Positions 25,540 to 35,453 of a stretch of 64,000 nt of DNA are shown in pieces. The DNA is from a virus. The translations under genes were made by a program, and so were the position numbers. The notes below the pieces were generated by a model. That model was not told the DNA's origin and ran no database searches. It saw nothing but the letters and a program-made list of their open reading frames with translations. The stretch is from positions 1 to 64,000 of the IMG/VR virus record IMGVR_UViG_3300028800_000092; one strand, 5' to 3'. Every line of letters starts with the position of its first letter. The stretch's first letter is position 1.

Positions 25540-28500
25540 ATGGCTATTACTCCGCCGCAGTTCCCGAATGATACGGACCCCAATGAGGTAATGAGCCTCT
25601 GGGACCAGATTTCCAAGCACCAGAAGTTTACCTCTCTGGGGCCGCAGGAGCAGTCTGCCTTCAGGCAGCAGTTCTTTCGACAGAACGTTCTAGGTAACAA
25701 CGCGTTTAAGCAGTACGGCCGCGAGAAGCCCCAAGACATGGAGAATTTTTCGCGAGCCTTTTTTGCGCCCGAAACGCAAGCTATCGCCAAGATGGCAGGG
25801 CGCGCACAGGCTGTACAGGACCTGTACCCGCAGACGTTCGCAGAGCACTTTACGAAGTCGCCGATTCCTATGGCGCTAAATGCCGCGGGACTCCCGACCT
25901 CTATGGATATCCCTGAAGAGCACTACATTGCCAGGGGTGTCGCGCACGTAGCGGAAAATTTATTGACGCCGGTTAACACGGCATTAGGTGCTGCCACTGC
26001 TGGAGCGGGCGGCGTTCTAGGCGAAGGCGGGACCCTATTCGGTCAGAGCGTAAAGGGTCTAGGCCTTAGCGCTCGCGCTGTTCGTGGTGTACAAGCTGCG
26101 GCTAGCACGGGCTTCGCGGCCCAGATGGGCGAAGGGACCATTGAGAGCGCGGAGCAAATCAAGGCACTACATAGACTCGCTAGTCAGGCGGAAGCCGCTG
26201 GCGACCATGAAGCTGCGGGGCATTATCGTAACCTTCGTAACCAAGCCATCGTAGAGGGCACGGCGAACCTGGGCATGTTCGCAGCCTCTGCGAAGCACGG
26301 GTACACGGAGGGCAAGAGCGCGTATCTGGACAACCCGACGTTTGAGGAGGCTCAGAAGCTCCGGAACCTAGGGTACGCGGACCCGAACAACTTCTCCGTG
26401 AATGACGCCGCTCGGGCTATCAAGGGACGCTTTGTGACCCCTTATGCCCCAGCTCCTGCGGAGTACCCTGAACCGACCAAGGCCCAGAAGGCTACGGACC
26501 AGCTAGGAACTCTGTCTCAGATCGAGACGGCCCTGAACCAGGTCACAGGCACCGGTACCATGAAGCGCGTTGAGCTGCGCAAGATGGAGAAGCTCCTAGG
26601 ACTAGATGAACTCAAGTACCATAACTTAACCGACGACCAGCAGCAGGCGCTCCAGAGCATCGAGCCCGGCGCTCGTACGGACTTGATGTTCAACATGTTC
26701 GTGCGCGACAGGATTGGTGAACGGCTCAAGGGGCTCCGCGACGAGGCCATTAAGCGTGCTACGCCTGAGACCCCGACGCCTAGCCCGGCTGGAACCATTC
26801 ACGCTACTCAGCTAGAAGATGTGGCCCAGACCGTAGGTAAGGGCGCTGCTGTAGACCTCCTGAAGAAGGCGGTCAAAGACCGTACGGACTTGGCTCCTGA
26901 CCAGCAGGCGGAGCTGTACATTCGTGCGCTGGCTACGTATATCCTGACTCCCGAGGGCGAAGGCGCTAGCCCCCTCGACGCAGCTACTAAATTAATCAAT
27001 GAAAAGTCACAGATCAACCCTCAAGATACCAAGACCGAAGCCGGTACTCCACCCGTCGGAGCGGCCACGGCGGCTCCCCAACAGCCTCTTGCACAGGGGC
27101 CGGAAAAAGTAAACACGCCTGTAACCACGGACCTGAATCCGGCGGATGAGCTCGCGGCCAAGAAGGCTATCTCGGACGCTATACGTGCGAACGCGTCCCT
27201 GACTGGCCCCCAGCGTATGTCGCTGGCTAAGCAGTACATTAACCGGTACCGGGACCTGGTTCACTCTGGTCACGAGAACCCGCTCGGAGAAGTTATGCGC
27301 CACCTGAACCCGAAAGAGTTCGGGATGCCGGCATTGAACTTCCGGTCTAAGGCCGAGGAGCTAGCGCGTAACGAACCGCGGATACCTGAGAAAGCGTCCG
27401 GGGACCAGATGCTGCGGAGCTTAGTGAATGCGGGCGTGAGCCCCGAGGAAATTAAATGGACCGGCCTCGATACCTTCCTACGTGAAAAGGGGAAGACTTC
27501 AAAGAGCGAGGTCGCGGAGTACCTAGCCAATAATCGAGTTACTATAGAGGAGATTAGCAAAAGCGAGACTAACGCTCAAACCCCGTTGGCACAAGAATAC
27601 GCGCGACATAGGGAGCGAGCCGGAGCATTAGCAGCGCACTTATATACCGCTATAAACGACATAGACCAGCAAATTAACCACGAGGAGTACGGACCGGCAC
27701 ACGCTGCTAAGTGGCGTTTGCGTATAGAAAACCATATGGAGTTCCGAGAGCCGGACTCTGACTTCGCGTCTCTCACAGAGCTTCCACGAAACGTTGCTCC
27801 GCGCTCGTTAACTTTGCATAAGTTATTGCTAGAAGTCGCTGATGCCCAAAAAGAACTAAAGGAACACGACGCTTGGATACAAGCCAATGCCGGCGATGTA
27901 TTTACCGATTTGCCTACCTACGAACAATACACCCTCCCCGGCGGAAGTAACTATAGGGAAGTGTTGTTTCAGAGACCTATGTCCGAAGCTGCGGTGCGAG
28001 TGGACTCGGCCAATAGAGCTGGACGGCCCGGTGCGCCCGAAGACATTGACGAATGGAAGGGTGTCTACCGTGGCCCCCACTTCAACGAGCTCAACGTGCT
28101 TGCGCATGTACGCCTGAAGGACCGGGTTACCCCTGACGGGAAGAAGGTATTGTTTGTAGAGGAAGTGCAGAGTGATTGGCACCAACACGGGAAAGGTTCC
28201 GGATATGCTGTACCCGGAGCTTTAGACGCCGCTACAGAAGAGCTTCACTCTAAACGGAACGAAATTGCAAAACATTGGAATGGCGCAAAACAATATATCT
28301 CTGAGCTTCCCGATTTACTTCGTACGGCTTTAGAGCGAATTACGGGCACGCAATTTAGGCCTGAGAGTGGCTTTGAGCCCGCTCGTACACGTACGGCTTT
28401 AGGACTATTAGAACACCCTTCAGAATTGCGCGCAACAGCTTACCATAAAAAGATAGGGAGTCTAGATCATATATCCGATACGGACATGGCCCATTTTGCG

Positions 28501-31500
28501 GACGGTCTTCGTTCTTATGTAGAGCGCGCAAATGATGCAACTGATCTCGAACAAGAATTAGAAAGCAAATTTTATAGGTTACAAGGTGCTCCGCCTGACG
28601 CCCCCTTCAAGTCCAACTGGCACGAACTCGTAATGCGGCGGGTACTCCAAATGGCCACCGAAGGCGGGTACGATAAAGTTGCGTGGACTACAGGAGAGCA
28701 ACAGGCTGCACGTTACGGTGAACATATACAGGGCGAAGCCCATGGATTCCTATATGATACAGTAATCCCCCAGTACTTAAATAAGTTTGGGAAACGGTTT
28801 GGGGCACGCGTAGGCACTACCGATATTGAAACCCGACCCGGTGTAATGGCTCCCAAGCCTGAGGGCGGCTTTGCCTATGAAGGCAATGAAACCGCTAAGG
28901 TGCACTCCCTCGACATCACTCCCGAACTCCGTGCTGCCCCACAGGTCAAGCGCCCTTACACCTTCGGTATGCCCTCCCGCGAAACTCGCTTCGAGCAGCA
29001 CCGGGAGATAAGCCAGGTCCTCGAACGTGCCGCCCAGAAGTCCGTCGAAACCTCCGGCATGGACCTTCACTACGAGGGCTCTATGGACGGCCTCACTTAC
29101 TATACAGACCCCGTCACTGGCTCTACGCTTGCCCAAGAGCACCGCGAGGCTGCGTCTGGCCCCGAGTCCGTTCGGGCGCATGTACTAGAGAGCCGCGCCA
29201 AGTTCGAACGCTACGCGGCCGCCAAGGCCAAGGGGGCGTCAGCGATGCCGGAACGTTGGATTGATCGCATCCCCGGCACCCTTCGCCCCATCCTAAAGCG
29301 TATGCCGGGTCTCACGAACGCCCTGTTCGATATGACCCCGGACCGCGCCATTCGTATCCTCGCGGCGAACGTGAACCCGGCCCTCCGTGACGCTATGCTC
29401 GTTGCCAAGACGGACCTCTTCGCTGGCACCTATGACTCTATGCGCGAGCTCGGTCTCTATAAGCCTATGAACGAAACGAGCCGGGCGGCTATCAAGGTTC
29501 GCGCTCGTGGGAAACTAGAGCGCTGGCTACTGAACAATGAACTCACAATGGACCAAGTGGCTGCCCACGAGTTTGGGCACCGGCTATTTGATAAGTATGG
29601 CCCAACCCTACGTAGCGGATTGAACCTCTACAAGTTCTACCCCAAGGCCGTTGATGAAGTAGTTAAATTATACGGTGACCGTTGGGACGGGCTCACAGAG
29701 TATGAACGCCAGCACGAACGGTTCGCGAACGCCTTCGCACATTACTATATGGGACTAGAGGGGGATTCCGCCGGTTTCGCCCGTGCTCTCAACAACTTAC
29801 CGACCTCTGTACGTGCAACAGCTATGGCCCTTGAAGGCCAGGGTTCTATGTTCGAGTCCCCGCACGGAGCCTACAGGCTCTCAGACCTTCAGTACCGTAG
29901 CGCTATCGGTATCCCCAACATGGGTATGCCGCCCCGGAACCCCATCGCCTCCCTCGGCCGGGCCCTGTCTGACGAAGAAGTCGCGAAGGTAACCGGCCGC
30001 AAGTACACCGGCGAGCTCCGTCGTGACAAGGTCGCCCTTGATTACCAGCTCCGCGGCTGGATTAAGAAGTTCTCCGGCTACGGTCTCAACGACTATCTGA
30101 ACTTCATGGATATAGCTGATGACCGAACGGGACAAACGTCCCTAGCGGCTATGGCCCCCGAAGACCGTAACATCGTCTCCCAGCTCCGAGACATGGTCAA
30201 GGAACGCCGGGATATCATTGAACAGCAGGGCTATGCAGACACTACGAACTGGGTCAATGAATACTGGCCACGCCTGTTCAAGGGCCAAACAGGTAACACC
30301 GCGCTCGCCCGTATCATGGGAACCCGAGCTCCCCTCGCTGGCTCCAAGCGCTTCATGAAAGCGACCTCGCATCCGACTGCCCGCGAAGCGGTTCTCAACG
30401 GTGCCGAGCCGATCACGTACAACCCCGTCGAGCACATGCTCGCTACGCTGTACGAGATGGACAAGTACATTAAAGCGAATGAATGGAAGCTGGAGCTCAA
30501 GGACAAGGGAGTCACGGAGTGGTATAAAGGTTCCACCCCTGGCCGACACCAAGGCGTCCCCGCCGACTGGGTCCGAATCAATGACTCTATATTCAACCCG
30601 TGGCGCAAGACGGCGTCAGGGGAGCTCGCTCCCGCAGGCGCTTGGTACGCCCACAAGGACGCGGCCAAGATCATTAACAACTACCTGGCCCCCGGCCTCC
30701 GGGGCAACCGGGTCTTCGACGCCGTCCGGGAATACGGTAACACGTTGAATCAAGCCCAGTTAGCCTGGTCCGGATTCCACTTGGCGTTCGAGGCCATCAA
30801 CACTTCAATGAACGACCTAGCGCTTGGAATGGACAAGACGTTCCATTTATCCGGTGGCCAGACCCTCGATGGCCTCAAGCTCATGGGCCGGGCCTTTATA
30901 CCTCTGGCCTCCTTTGCCCACCAGTACCGGCTCGGCGACCTCATCAAGTCCGAGTACCGTGACGCGGGCTCGAACCCGCACTTAACTAACTTAACGAACT
31001 GGCTCTCCGAAGCGGGCGGTGCTGTCGAGCAGGACCCCTTCTGGCGTCAGGACGGCATCAAGCAAATGAAGCGGGCTTGGAAGGACGCTAACTTCTCTAC
31101 AGGCAAGGGCGTAGCTAGCTACGCGAGCCTGTTCCCCAAGGCCTTCAAGGCATTCAATGAAGGCTCCAGCTACCTAGTCATGGACCATATCGTCCCGCGC
31201 CTCAAGGCCGGTGCCTTCGCTGATCTCGCTAGCGCGAAGCTACGTGATCTAGATGCCCGTGGTATCACGGACCGGACCTACATTGCCCAAGAGATGGACA
31301 AGGTCTGGGACTCTATTGATAACCGCATGGGACAGCTTGTCTATGACAACCTGCACTGGAACCGGACCGTCAAGGACCTGGCGATGCTCTCTGTTCGTAG
31401 CGTCGGCTGGAACATCGGTACGTTCCGGGAGGCTGTGGGCACTACAGGTAACCCCGGCGCACTTCTTGACACGTTACAGTTCCTCCGCGGTAAGGGGGCC

Positions 31501-32379
31501 TTTACCCCGAAGATGGCCTACATGGTCGCGCTACCGATCATCGCCGGTTACTACGGTGCCATGTATCAAACGCTCCGTACCGGCCAGTGGCCCCAAAAGC
31601 CCCTTGACTACTTCTACCCCCAGACCGGTGAAGCCGCTGTCGGTGGTAAGCCAGAACGCGTCGCAGTCCCCAGCTACATGAAAGACGTGTTCAGCTATGA
31701 GCACAGTGTCACTGGCACCCTCGTGAACAAGCTGCACCCGGCTATCCAGCAAATGTACCAACTCTGGACAAACAAGGACTTCTACGGGACCGAGATCGTG
31801 CATCCTGGCGATTCCTTCTTCGATAAACGTATGGCACAAGTCAAGTATCTTGGGCGGCAGTTGGCCCCTGGCTCCCTGGCGTTCGAGAACTACCAGCGAC
31901 GTAAGGAGGCCACGGGCTCCGCCTTCGAAGGCGGCTTCGAGTCATTCATGGGAATCACCCCGGCCCCTGCCTACGTGGGTTCGACGCCCGCCGAGGACCT
32001 CGCCTACCAGCTCACATATCACAGTAACGTACAGACCCCGGCGCAAGCCGAGCACTACCACAACGTGGATAAGATCAGGAACCTATATGCTACCGGTAAG
32101 CTAAAGGATGAAGAGCTCGACTCGGCCCTGGAGAAAGGCCTCATCACAGGCAAGGACCTGAACCGAATCGTGGAGGAGTCCAACGAGTCTCCATTAGTCC
32201 GCCACTTCAAGAGCCCAACCATCACCCTCCCCGATGCCCTGAACATCTATCGCATCTCCAACGAGCAGGAGCGCGTAGAGCTCCAGCCCTACATGTACAA
32301 GAAACTAAACTCTTTAGAAAAGTACCCCGAGCCACAGCAGGAGGAACTAGAGAAAGAGTTCGAGGAGCTAGTTAAATGA
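25540..32379 (+). CDS. Giant polyvalent ejection protein with a zincin motif
   Basis: At 2279 residues this is the largest gene. The N-terminal third is helical. Near residue 873 is 'FVEEVQSDWHQ' and near 1048 'AWTTGEQQAARYG', blocks seen in large polyvalent phage proteins. At about 1343-1347 is 'HEFGH', followed about 55 residues later by 'ERFANAFAHYYMG', a zinc metallopeptidase arrangement. The C-terminal 800 residues are long helices with several amphipathic stretches. It is probably packaged and injected, where the peptidase could act on envelope or host proteins, or mature other virion proteins. The function is inferred. Confidence 0.8.
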   Translation: MAITPPQFPNDTDPNEVMSLWDQISKHQKFTSLGPQEQSAFRQQFFRQNVLGNNAFKQYGREKPQDMENFSRAFFAPETQAIAKMAGRAQAVQDLYPQTFAEHFTKSPIPMALNAAGLPTSMDIPEEHYIARGVAHVAENLLTPVNTALGAATAGAGGVLGEGGTLFGQSVKGLGLSARAVRGVQAAASTGFAAQMGEGTIESAEQIKALHRLASQAEAAGDHEAAGHYRNLRNQAIVEGTANLGMFAASAKHGYTEGKSAYLDNPTFEEAQKLRNLGYADPNNFSVNDAARAIKGRFVTPYAPAPAEYPEPTKAQKATDQLGTLSQIETALNQVTGTGTMKRVELRKMEKLLGLDELKYHNLTDDQQQALQSIEPGARTDLMFNMFVRDRIGERLKGLRDEAIKRATPETPTPSPAGTIHATQLEDVAQTVGKGAAVDLLKKAVKDRTDLAPDQQAELYIRALATYILTPEGEGASPLDAATKLINEKSQINPQDTKTEAGTPPVGAATAAPQQPLAQGPEKVNTPVTTDLNPADELAAKKAISDAIRANASLTGPQRMSLAKQYINRYRDLVHSGHENPLGEVMRHLNPKEFGMPALNFRSKAEELARNEPRIPEKASGDQMLRSLVNAGVSPEEIKWTGLDTFLREKGKTSKSEVAEYLANNRVTIEEISKSETNAQTPLAQEYARHRERAGALAAHLYTAINDIDQQINHEEYGPAHAAKWRLRIENHMEFREPDSDFASLTELPRNVAPRSLTLHKLLLEVADAQKELKEHDAWIQANAGDVFTDLPTYEQYTLPGGSNYREVLFQRPMSEAAVRVDSANRAGRPGAPEDIDEWKGVYRGPHFNELNVLAHVRLKDRVTPDGKKVLFVEEVQSDWHQHGKGSGYAVPGALDAATEELHSKRNEIAKHWNGAKQYISELPDLLRTALERITGTQFRPESGFEPARTRTALGLLEHPSELRATAYHKKIGSLDHISDTDMAHFADGLRSYVERANDATDLEQELESKFYRLQGAPPDAPFKSNWHELVMRRVLQMATEGGYDKVAWTTGEQQAARYGEHIQGEAHGFLYDTVIPQYLNKFGKRFGARVGTTDIETRPGVMAPKPEGGFAYEGNETAKVHSLDITPELRAAPQVKRPYTFGMPSRETRFEQHREISQVLERAAQKSVETSGMDLHYEGSMDGLTYYTDPVTGSTLAQEHREAASGPESVRAHVLESRAKFERYAAAKAKGASAMPERWIDRIPGTLRPILKRMPGLTNALFDMTPDRAIRILAANVNPALRDAMLVAKTDLFAGTYDSMRELGLYKPMNETSRAAIKVRARGKLERWLLNNELTMDQVAAHEFGHRLFDKYGPTLRSGLNLYKFYPKAVDEVVKLYGDRWDGLTEYERQHERFANAFAHYYMGLEGDSAGFARALNNLPTSVRATAMALEGQGSMFESPHGAYRLSDLQYRSAIGIPNMGMPPRNPIASLGRALSDEEVAKVTGRKYTGELRRDKVALDYQLRGWIKKFSGYGLNDYLNFMDIADDRTGQTSLAAMAPEDRNIVSQLRDMVKERRDIIEQQGYADTTNWVNEYWPRLFKGQTGNTALARIMGTRAPLAGSKRFMKATSHPTAREAVLNGAEPITYNPVEHMLATLYEMDKYIKANEWKLELKDKGVTEWYKGSTPGRHQGVPADWVRINDSIFNPWRKTASGELAPAGAWYAHKDAAKIINNYLAPGLRGNRVFDAVREYGNTLNQAQLAWSGFHLAFEAINTSMNDLALGMDKTFHLSGGQTLDGLKLMGRAFIPLASFAHQYRLGDLIKSEYRDAGSNPHLTNLTNWLSEAGGAVEQDPFWRQDGIKQMKRAWKDANFSTGKGVASYASLFPKAFKAFNEGSSYLVMDHIVPRLKAGAFADLASAKLRDLDARGITDRTYIAQEMDKVWDSIDNRMGQLVYDNLHWNRTVKDLAMLSVRSVGWNIGTFREAVGTTGNPGALLDTLQFLRGKGAFTPKMAYMVALPIIAGYYGAMYQTLRTGQWPQKPLDYFYPQTGEAAVGGKPERVAVPSYMKDVFSYEHSVTGTLVNKLHPAIQQMYQLWTNKDFYGTEIVHPGDSFFDKRMAQVKYLGRQLAPGSLAFENYQRRKEATGSAFEGGFESFMGITPAPAYVGSTPAEDLAYQLTYHSNVQTPAQAEHYHNVDKIRNLYATGKLKDEELDSALEKGLITGKDLNRIVEESNESPLVRHFKSPTITLPDALNIYRISNEQERVELQPYMYKKLNSLEKYPEPQQEELEKEFEELVK

Positions 32380-33089
32380 AACACCGCGACACTGTCATAT
32401 ACAAATACCGCAAGTCCTTCGAGGACTATACACATAATACCGCCACCGTCCGGACCTACAGACTCTACTGTGCCTGCCTAGCGCGGTTCTTCGCGCTGTT
32501 CTGGTTCCGGGCAGAGCCGGACCACGTCACTAGTTTCGACGTGAAGGACTACATCATTCGCCGTCAGCGCCAAGGTCGAGCCAACAGTACCATTAACTAT
32601 GAGCTCTCCGTGCTCAGATGCTTCTGGAACTGGTTAATGGAGCACGACGTGGCGAGCGCTAACCCGTTTGCTAGTGTCATACTTGACACAGTGCCTACAA
32701 ACCACACCCCTGTCACGGAGGATACATATAGAGCTATACTTGAATCCTGCGAGTTACCTGTAGAGCGGCTCCTCATTACCTTAATGGCCGCGACGCCATT
32801 GAACGGGACCGAGCTGTCCGCTCTTGACTGGAGCGATATAGACCTACAGTCTAGCACTATATTAGTCCGAGACAAGTACATCCCCCTACGCCCGCAGGAG
32901 GTTACATTCCTCCGTGAATTCAAATCCTTCGGTCGCGTGTTCGCGGAGTATGCGAACAATCAACGTATGCTACTGGCCAAGTTCCGGCGCATTACGCAGC
33001 GCGCCGGATTCATAGGCGTAACCCAGAAGGCCCTCAAGGATGGTTACGTACGTATGTTATTCCGAGCGGGAGAGACCGTAACCGTCTAA
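32376..33089 (+). CDS. Degenerate tyrosine-recombinase-like protein
   Basis: ATGA overlap links this 237-residue protein to the ejection gene. The N-terminal part resembles a core-binding domain ('YTHNTATVRTYRLYCACLAR', 'NSTINYELSVLRCFWNWL'). The start of the catalytic domain is recognisable ('LMAATPLNGTELSALDWSDI'), but the usual catalytic arginine position reads Asn, and I find neither the His-x-x-Arg box nor a catalytic Tyr. It is shorter than true integrases. It probably lacks recombinase activity and may only bind DNA. Confidence 0.65.
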   Translation: MKHRDTVIYKYRKSFEDYTHNTATVRTYRLYCACLARFFALFWFRAEPDHVTSFDVKDYIIRRQRQGRANSTINYELSVLRCFWNWLMEHDVASANPFASVILDTVPTNHTPVTEDTYRAILESCELPVERLLITLMAATPLNGTELSALDWSDIDLQSSTILVRDKYIPLRPQEVTFLREFKSFGRVFAEYANNQRMLLAKFRRITQRAGFIGVTQKALKDGYVRMLFRAGETVTV

Positions 33090-33109
33090 GTGAACCCCAG
33101 AAACACGAA

Positions 33110-33138
33110 AGCCCTACCGTGATTGGTAGGGCTTTTTT
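33110..33138 (+). terminator. Rho-independent terminator at the convergent junction
   Basis: AGCCCTACC, a six-base loop and GGTAGGGCT form a perfect 9-bp stem followed by six T residues. It ends the plus-strand late region. The minus-strand units run towards it from the other side. On that strand the run after the stem is only TTT, so it is weaker there. Confidence 0.9.
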
Positions 33139-33157
33139 GTGCGTTCAGGTTGGCTAT

Positions 33158-33664
33158 TTATTTGGCTATATGCGCTAGCACCTTAGCTCGCATATACTCT
33201 AATCCTACATCGTCTCCTGTTATAGAGAGATTAGGATTCGCGGCGCGTCTAAATGTACTGTCCAACGCCCGCGCTTCATCTTCGGTTTGTACTCGAAGTT
33301 CTTGTGTATAGGGTGCAACACGCTCAATAAATACATTATATGTAGAGAACTCGTGCTCTAGTTCGAATATAACTTTGTTGAGCGCCCAAGAGTAGTCTTT
33401 ACCACAACCGTAGATTAGACCAGCGGCAAGGGGTTGGTCTGCTATAGCATAATCAACCTTGCCCTCCAATCGCTTAATCCAATCATAGTGCAACCCGGTC
33501 AAGAGCACCTGATTATCTAGGCTTCGTCCGTCGTAGATAAAGTGCCGAGCCGGTTCCCCTACAAGTTCCACAGAGTGCCCAAGGCGCTTTAGGTGGTAGT
33601 ACAGAAATGCAGCCGCGGTAGATTTACCTGCCCCCGGTCCGCCAAAGAATTGAAACAGTAACAC
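33158..33664 (-). CDS. P-loop kinase/ATPase
   Basis: This 168-residue protein has a Walker A 'GGPGAGKST' near residue 8 and 'YAIADQPLAAGLIYG' in the middle, in the style of NadR-like or deoxynucleoside-type kinases found in phages. It is the last gene of the minus-strand arm before the terminator and follows two nucleotide-related genes. A nucleotide or nucleoside kinase role is likely, but the substrate is not readable. Confidence 0.7.
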   Translation of the reverse strand: MLLFQFFGGPGAGKSTAAAFLYYHLKRLGHSVELVGEPARHFIYDGRSLDNQVLLTGLHYDWIKRLEGKVDYAIADQPLAAGLIYGCGKDYSWALNKVIFELEHEFSTYNVFIERVAPYTQELRVQTEDEARALDSTFRRAANPNLSITGDDVGLEYMRAKVLAHIAK

Positions 33665-33909
33665 TAATATACGTCTCCGTTTTCCTTGATCTTAGTGTCC
33701 TCGTACGGAGCCACTATGCGCCGGTAGAGCTCTAGCTTACAGCACTCTAAGGCACCAATGGCATCGGCGAAGGTACGATACCTAGGTTGTGGTCCAAGGT
33801 AACTTAGCACAACTTGTGTAAGACAATAGTTAAGCGCCCCCGGATTACCCGGCTCTAGGTTATCAGATATCTCTAGTGTCTTACGTTCTTCCTTCGTTAT
33901 GTACGGCAT
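33664..33909 (-). CDS. Conserved phage protein (DUF6899-like)
   Basis: This 81-residue protein has the standard pattern of a widespread small phage family: 'MPYITKEERKTL' at the start, 'NPGALNYCLTQVVLSYL', 'DAIGALECCKLELYRRIVAPYED' split in the middle, and 'IKENGDVY' at the end. Function is unknown. It overlaps its neighbours by a few bases on both sides. Confidence 0.8.
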   Translation of the reverse strand: MPYITKEERKTLEISDNLEPGNPGALNYCLTQVVLSYLGPQPRYRTFADAIGALECCKLELYRRIVAPYEDTKIKENGDVY

Positions 33910-34276
33910 CTTTCACCCTATCGTCCATCTCCGGATGCGTTCTAGTAAACTCCATTAACGTGAAGCAGCCCCAAGCGGCGTGGCACAAATGGGTCAAGCC
34001 GGACTCGGGGTCCAGGTCCTCCCCTCTCCAAAAGGCCCACAGGTGCCGCATGATCGCTGCGAAGATACGACCCCACTTGAATCCGCCCCGCCAGTTGTTG
34101 TCTGCATACTTCTGTGCCCCGAAGGTGTATACTTGAGCTAGCTGACTGAGCGGCCACTCAGGTACAAGATCGTACCTGAGTTTTCCGGTGTCGTGCTTAA
34201 TTCCCGAGGGGGTACAAGTAGTGTCGCCAGAGGATTGCAAGGGCGTCTTCTGTAGTTTCACAGTAATGGGACACAC
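33881..34276 (-). CDS. dATP/dGTP diphosphohydrolase-like protein (DUF5664-like)
   Basis: The core reads 'KHDTGKLRYDLVPEWPL', 'YTFGAQKYADNNWRGG', 'AAIMRHLWAFWRGED' and 'THLCHAAWGCFTLME', the usual features of the phage dATP/dGTP diphosphohydrolase N-terminal family. The His and Asp/Glu residues would bind metal. These proteins are thought to act on deoxynucleotides. The start is uncertain: GTG 34276 overlaps the previous gene by 80 bases, and GTG 34261 or TTG 34240 are options. Confidence 0.75.
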   Translation of the reverse strand: MCPITVKLQKTPLQSSGDTTCTPSGIKHDTGKLRYDLVPEWPLSQLAQVYTFGAQKYADNNWRGGFKWGRIFAAIMRHLWAFWRGEDLDPESGLTHLCHAAWGCFTLMEFTRTHPEMDDRVKDAVHNEGRT

Positions 34277-34661
34277 ACTCCTTTACAAAGGGATGGTTAC
34301 GCATAAGCAAATTGTCGCTACTGGCCACGGCAACTACAGGCGTATGCTTCTCCCACGCCCACGCTAGTTCCATAATTGTTCCGGTTAAGGGCCGCTCGGA
34401 GCCGAAACGCTCTAGGTGTACAAGTATCACATCCGCGGCACTAACGTCCGCGTAGTCGCGTTGAATGATATCGCGACTAGTCAACGCCGGGTCCGTGATA
34501 CCCCCGTCCTTACTGGTCTTGGCAAGGTTCTCTTTGCCGCGCATGGGTGAGAGTACCGTAGCTCGGGCTGACAGAACCGGCGCTACCTGCTCCCGCCACT
34601 TCAACGACTCCGGGTGCTCGGTACTAATGAGTCCCGCTAAATAAATACAAGGTTTACCCAC
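34197..34661 (-). CDS. Nucleoside 2-deoxyribosyltransferase-like protein
   Basis: From GTG 34661, with GGAGGG ten bases upstream, the product has 154 residues. 'CIYLAGLIS' near the start, 'RDYADVSAADVILVHLERFG' and 'TGTIMELAWAWEKHTPVVAV' match the Rossmann-like deoxyribosyltransferase family, with the catalytic-type Glu in 'MELAWA'. It would exchange bases on deoxynucleosides or cleave them. The frame is open to 34736, but that would overlap the phosphoesterase gene by 83 bases. Confidence 0.72.
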   Translation of the reverse strand: MGKPCIYLAGLISTEHPESLKWREQVAPVLSARATVLSPMRGKENLAKTSKDGGITDPALTSRDIIQRDYADVSAADVILVHLERFGSERPLTGTIMELAWAWEKHTPVVAVASSDNLLMRNHPFVKECVSHYCETTEDALAILWRHYLYPLGN

Positions 34662-35451
34662 CGTATACTTTCCCTCCGTAACTACACTTCCCGCCGATAC
34701 ATATAACGGGATATACATTAAACGTACCGTCGCCACGGAACTCTACCACTCCAAATCCATTCAACCACGCTGTAGGCTTATTGCGAAGGTAGCCGGGGTT
34801 CACGTTCCCAAGGATTGGCATACACCAGCTCTGCCACTTTTGCGTCTCATCATGCGGCAGCACCTTTGTGAAGCTCTGCGGACTATGAACGTGTCCGTAC
34901 ACTACATTCGCGCAGTAGCTCTCGACGGCCTTCTTACTATGCATTACCCCTGCTTGATTGCCGATTCCAGTAAGTGTCTCGCCGTGGATAAATGTAAGGA
35001 AGCCTTTCTTAAAAGACTTACCGCACGGGACGAACTGCCATCCTCGCTCACTAAGTTCCAACGAGCCTGGGCTATCAGAATATAGGCTCGGGCCACGTTG
35101 AATTCCATCGAGTTCCGGTTGTTCTTCGACAAGCTGTTGCTCCCAGTTGTCGTGATTGCCCTCAATCCAAACTTTCGTGATATCGCCCAATAGGCCATCC
35201 AACGGGTCAAGCACCTTCTTAACAAACTGTTCCTCTTCCTTCTTGTAGGCTCCCTTGTCCCGGAGCATCGGTTTCCCGCGAGTATGGTGGCTGATGCAGT
35301 CATTACTGAACTGGTCCCCACCGAATATGAACCCATCGACATCGTTCTGTTCAATGAACGACAGGAGCGCTTTATATGTACTCCAGTCCGTATGCGGAAA
35401 GTGCATATCGTAACAGAGGACGTACGTTTCTTGCTTCTGCTTATTTGGCAT
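34654..35451 (-). CDS. Metallophosphoesterase
   Basis: All calcineurin-like motifs are present in 265 residues: 'DMHFPH' (near 15), 'GGDQFSN' (near 45), 'EGNHDN' (near 95), 'FIHGE' (near 155) and 'GHVHSP' (near 186). Phage members are nucleases or nucleotide phosphatases. Its place between the helicase-type ATPase and nucleotide genes suggests a role in DNA metabolism. Confidence 0.82.
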   Translation of the reverse strand: MPNKQKQETYVLCYDMHFPHTDWSTYKALLSFIEQNDVDGFIFGGDQFSNDCISHHTRGKPMLRDKGAYKKEEEQFVKKVLDPLDGLLGDITKVWIEGNHDNWEQQLVEEQPELDGIQRGPSLYSDSPGSLELSERGWQFVPCGKSFKKGFLTFIHGETLTGIGNQAGVMHSKKAVESYCANVVYGHVHSPQSFTKVLPHDETQKWQSWCMPILGNVNPGYLRNKPTAWLNGFGVVEFRGDGTFNVYPVICIGGKCSYGGKVYGG

Positions 35452-35453
35452 AG

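Noticed and set aside
32376-33109. Temperate integration module
   Set aside because: The recombinase-like protein lacks the catalytic residues and no repressor, excisionase or attachment-like repeat is seen near it.
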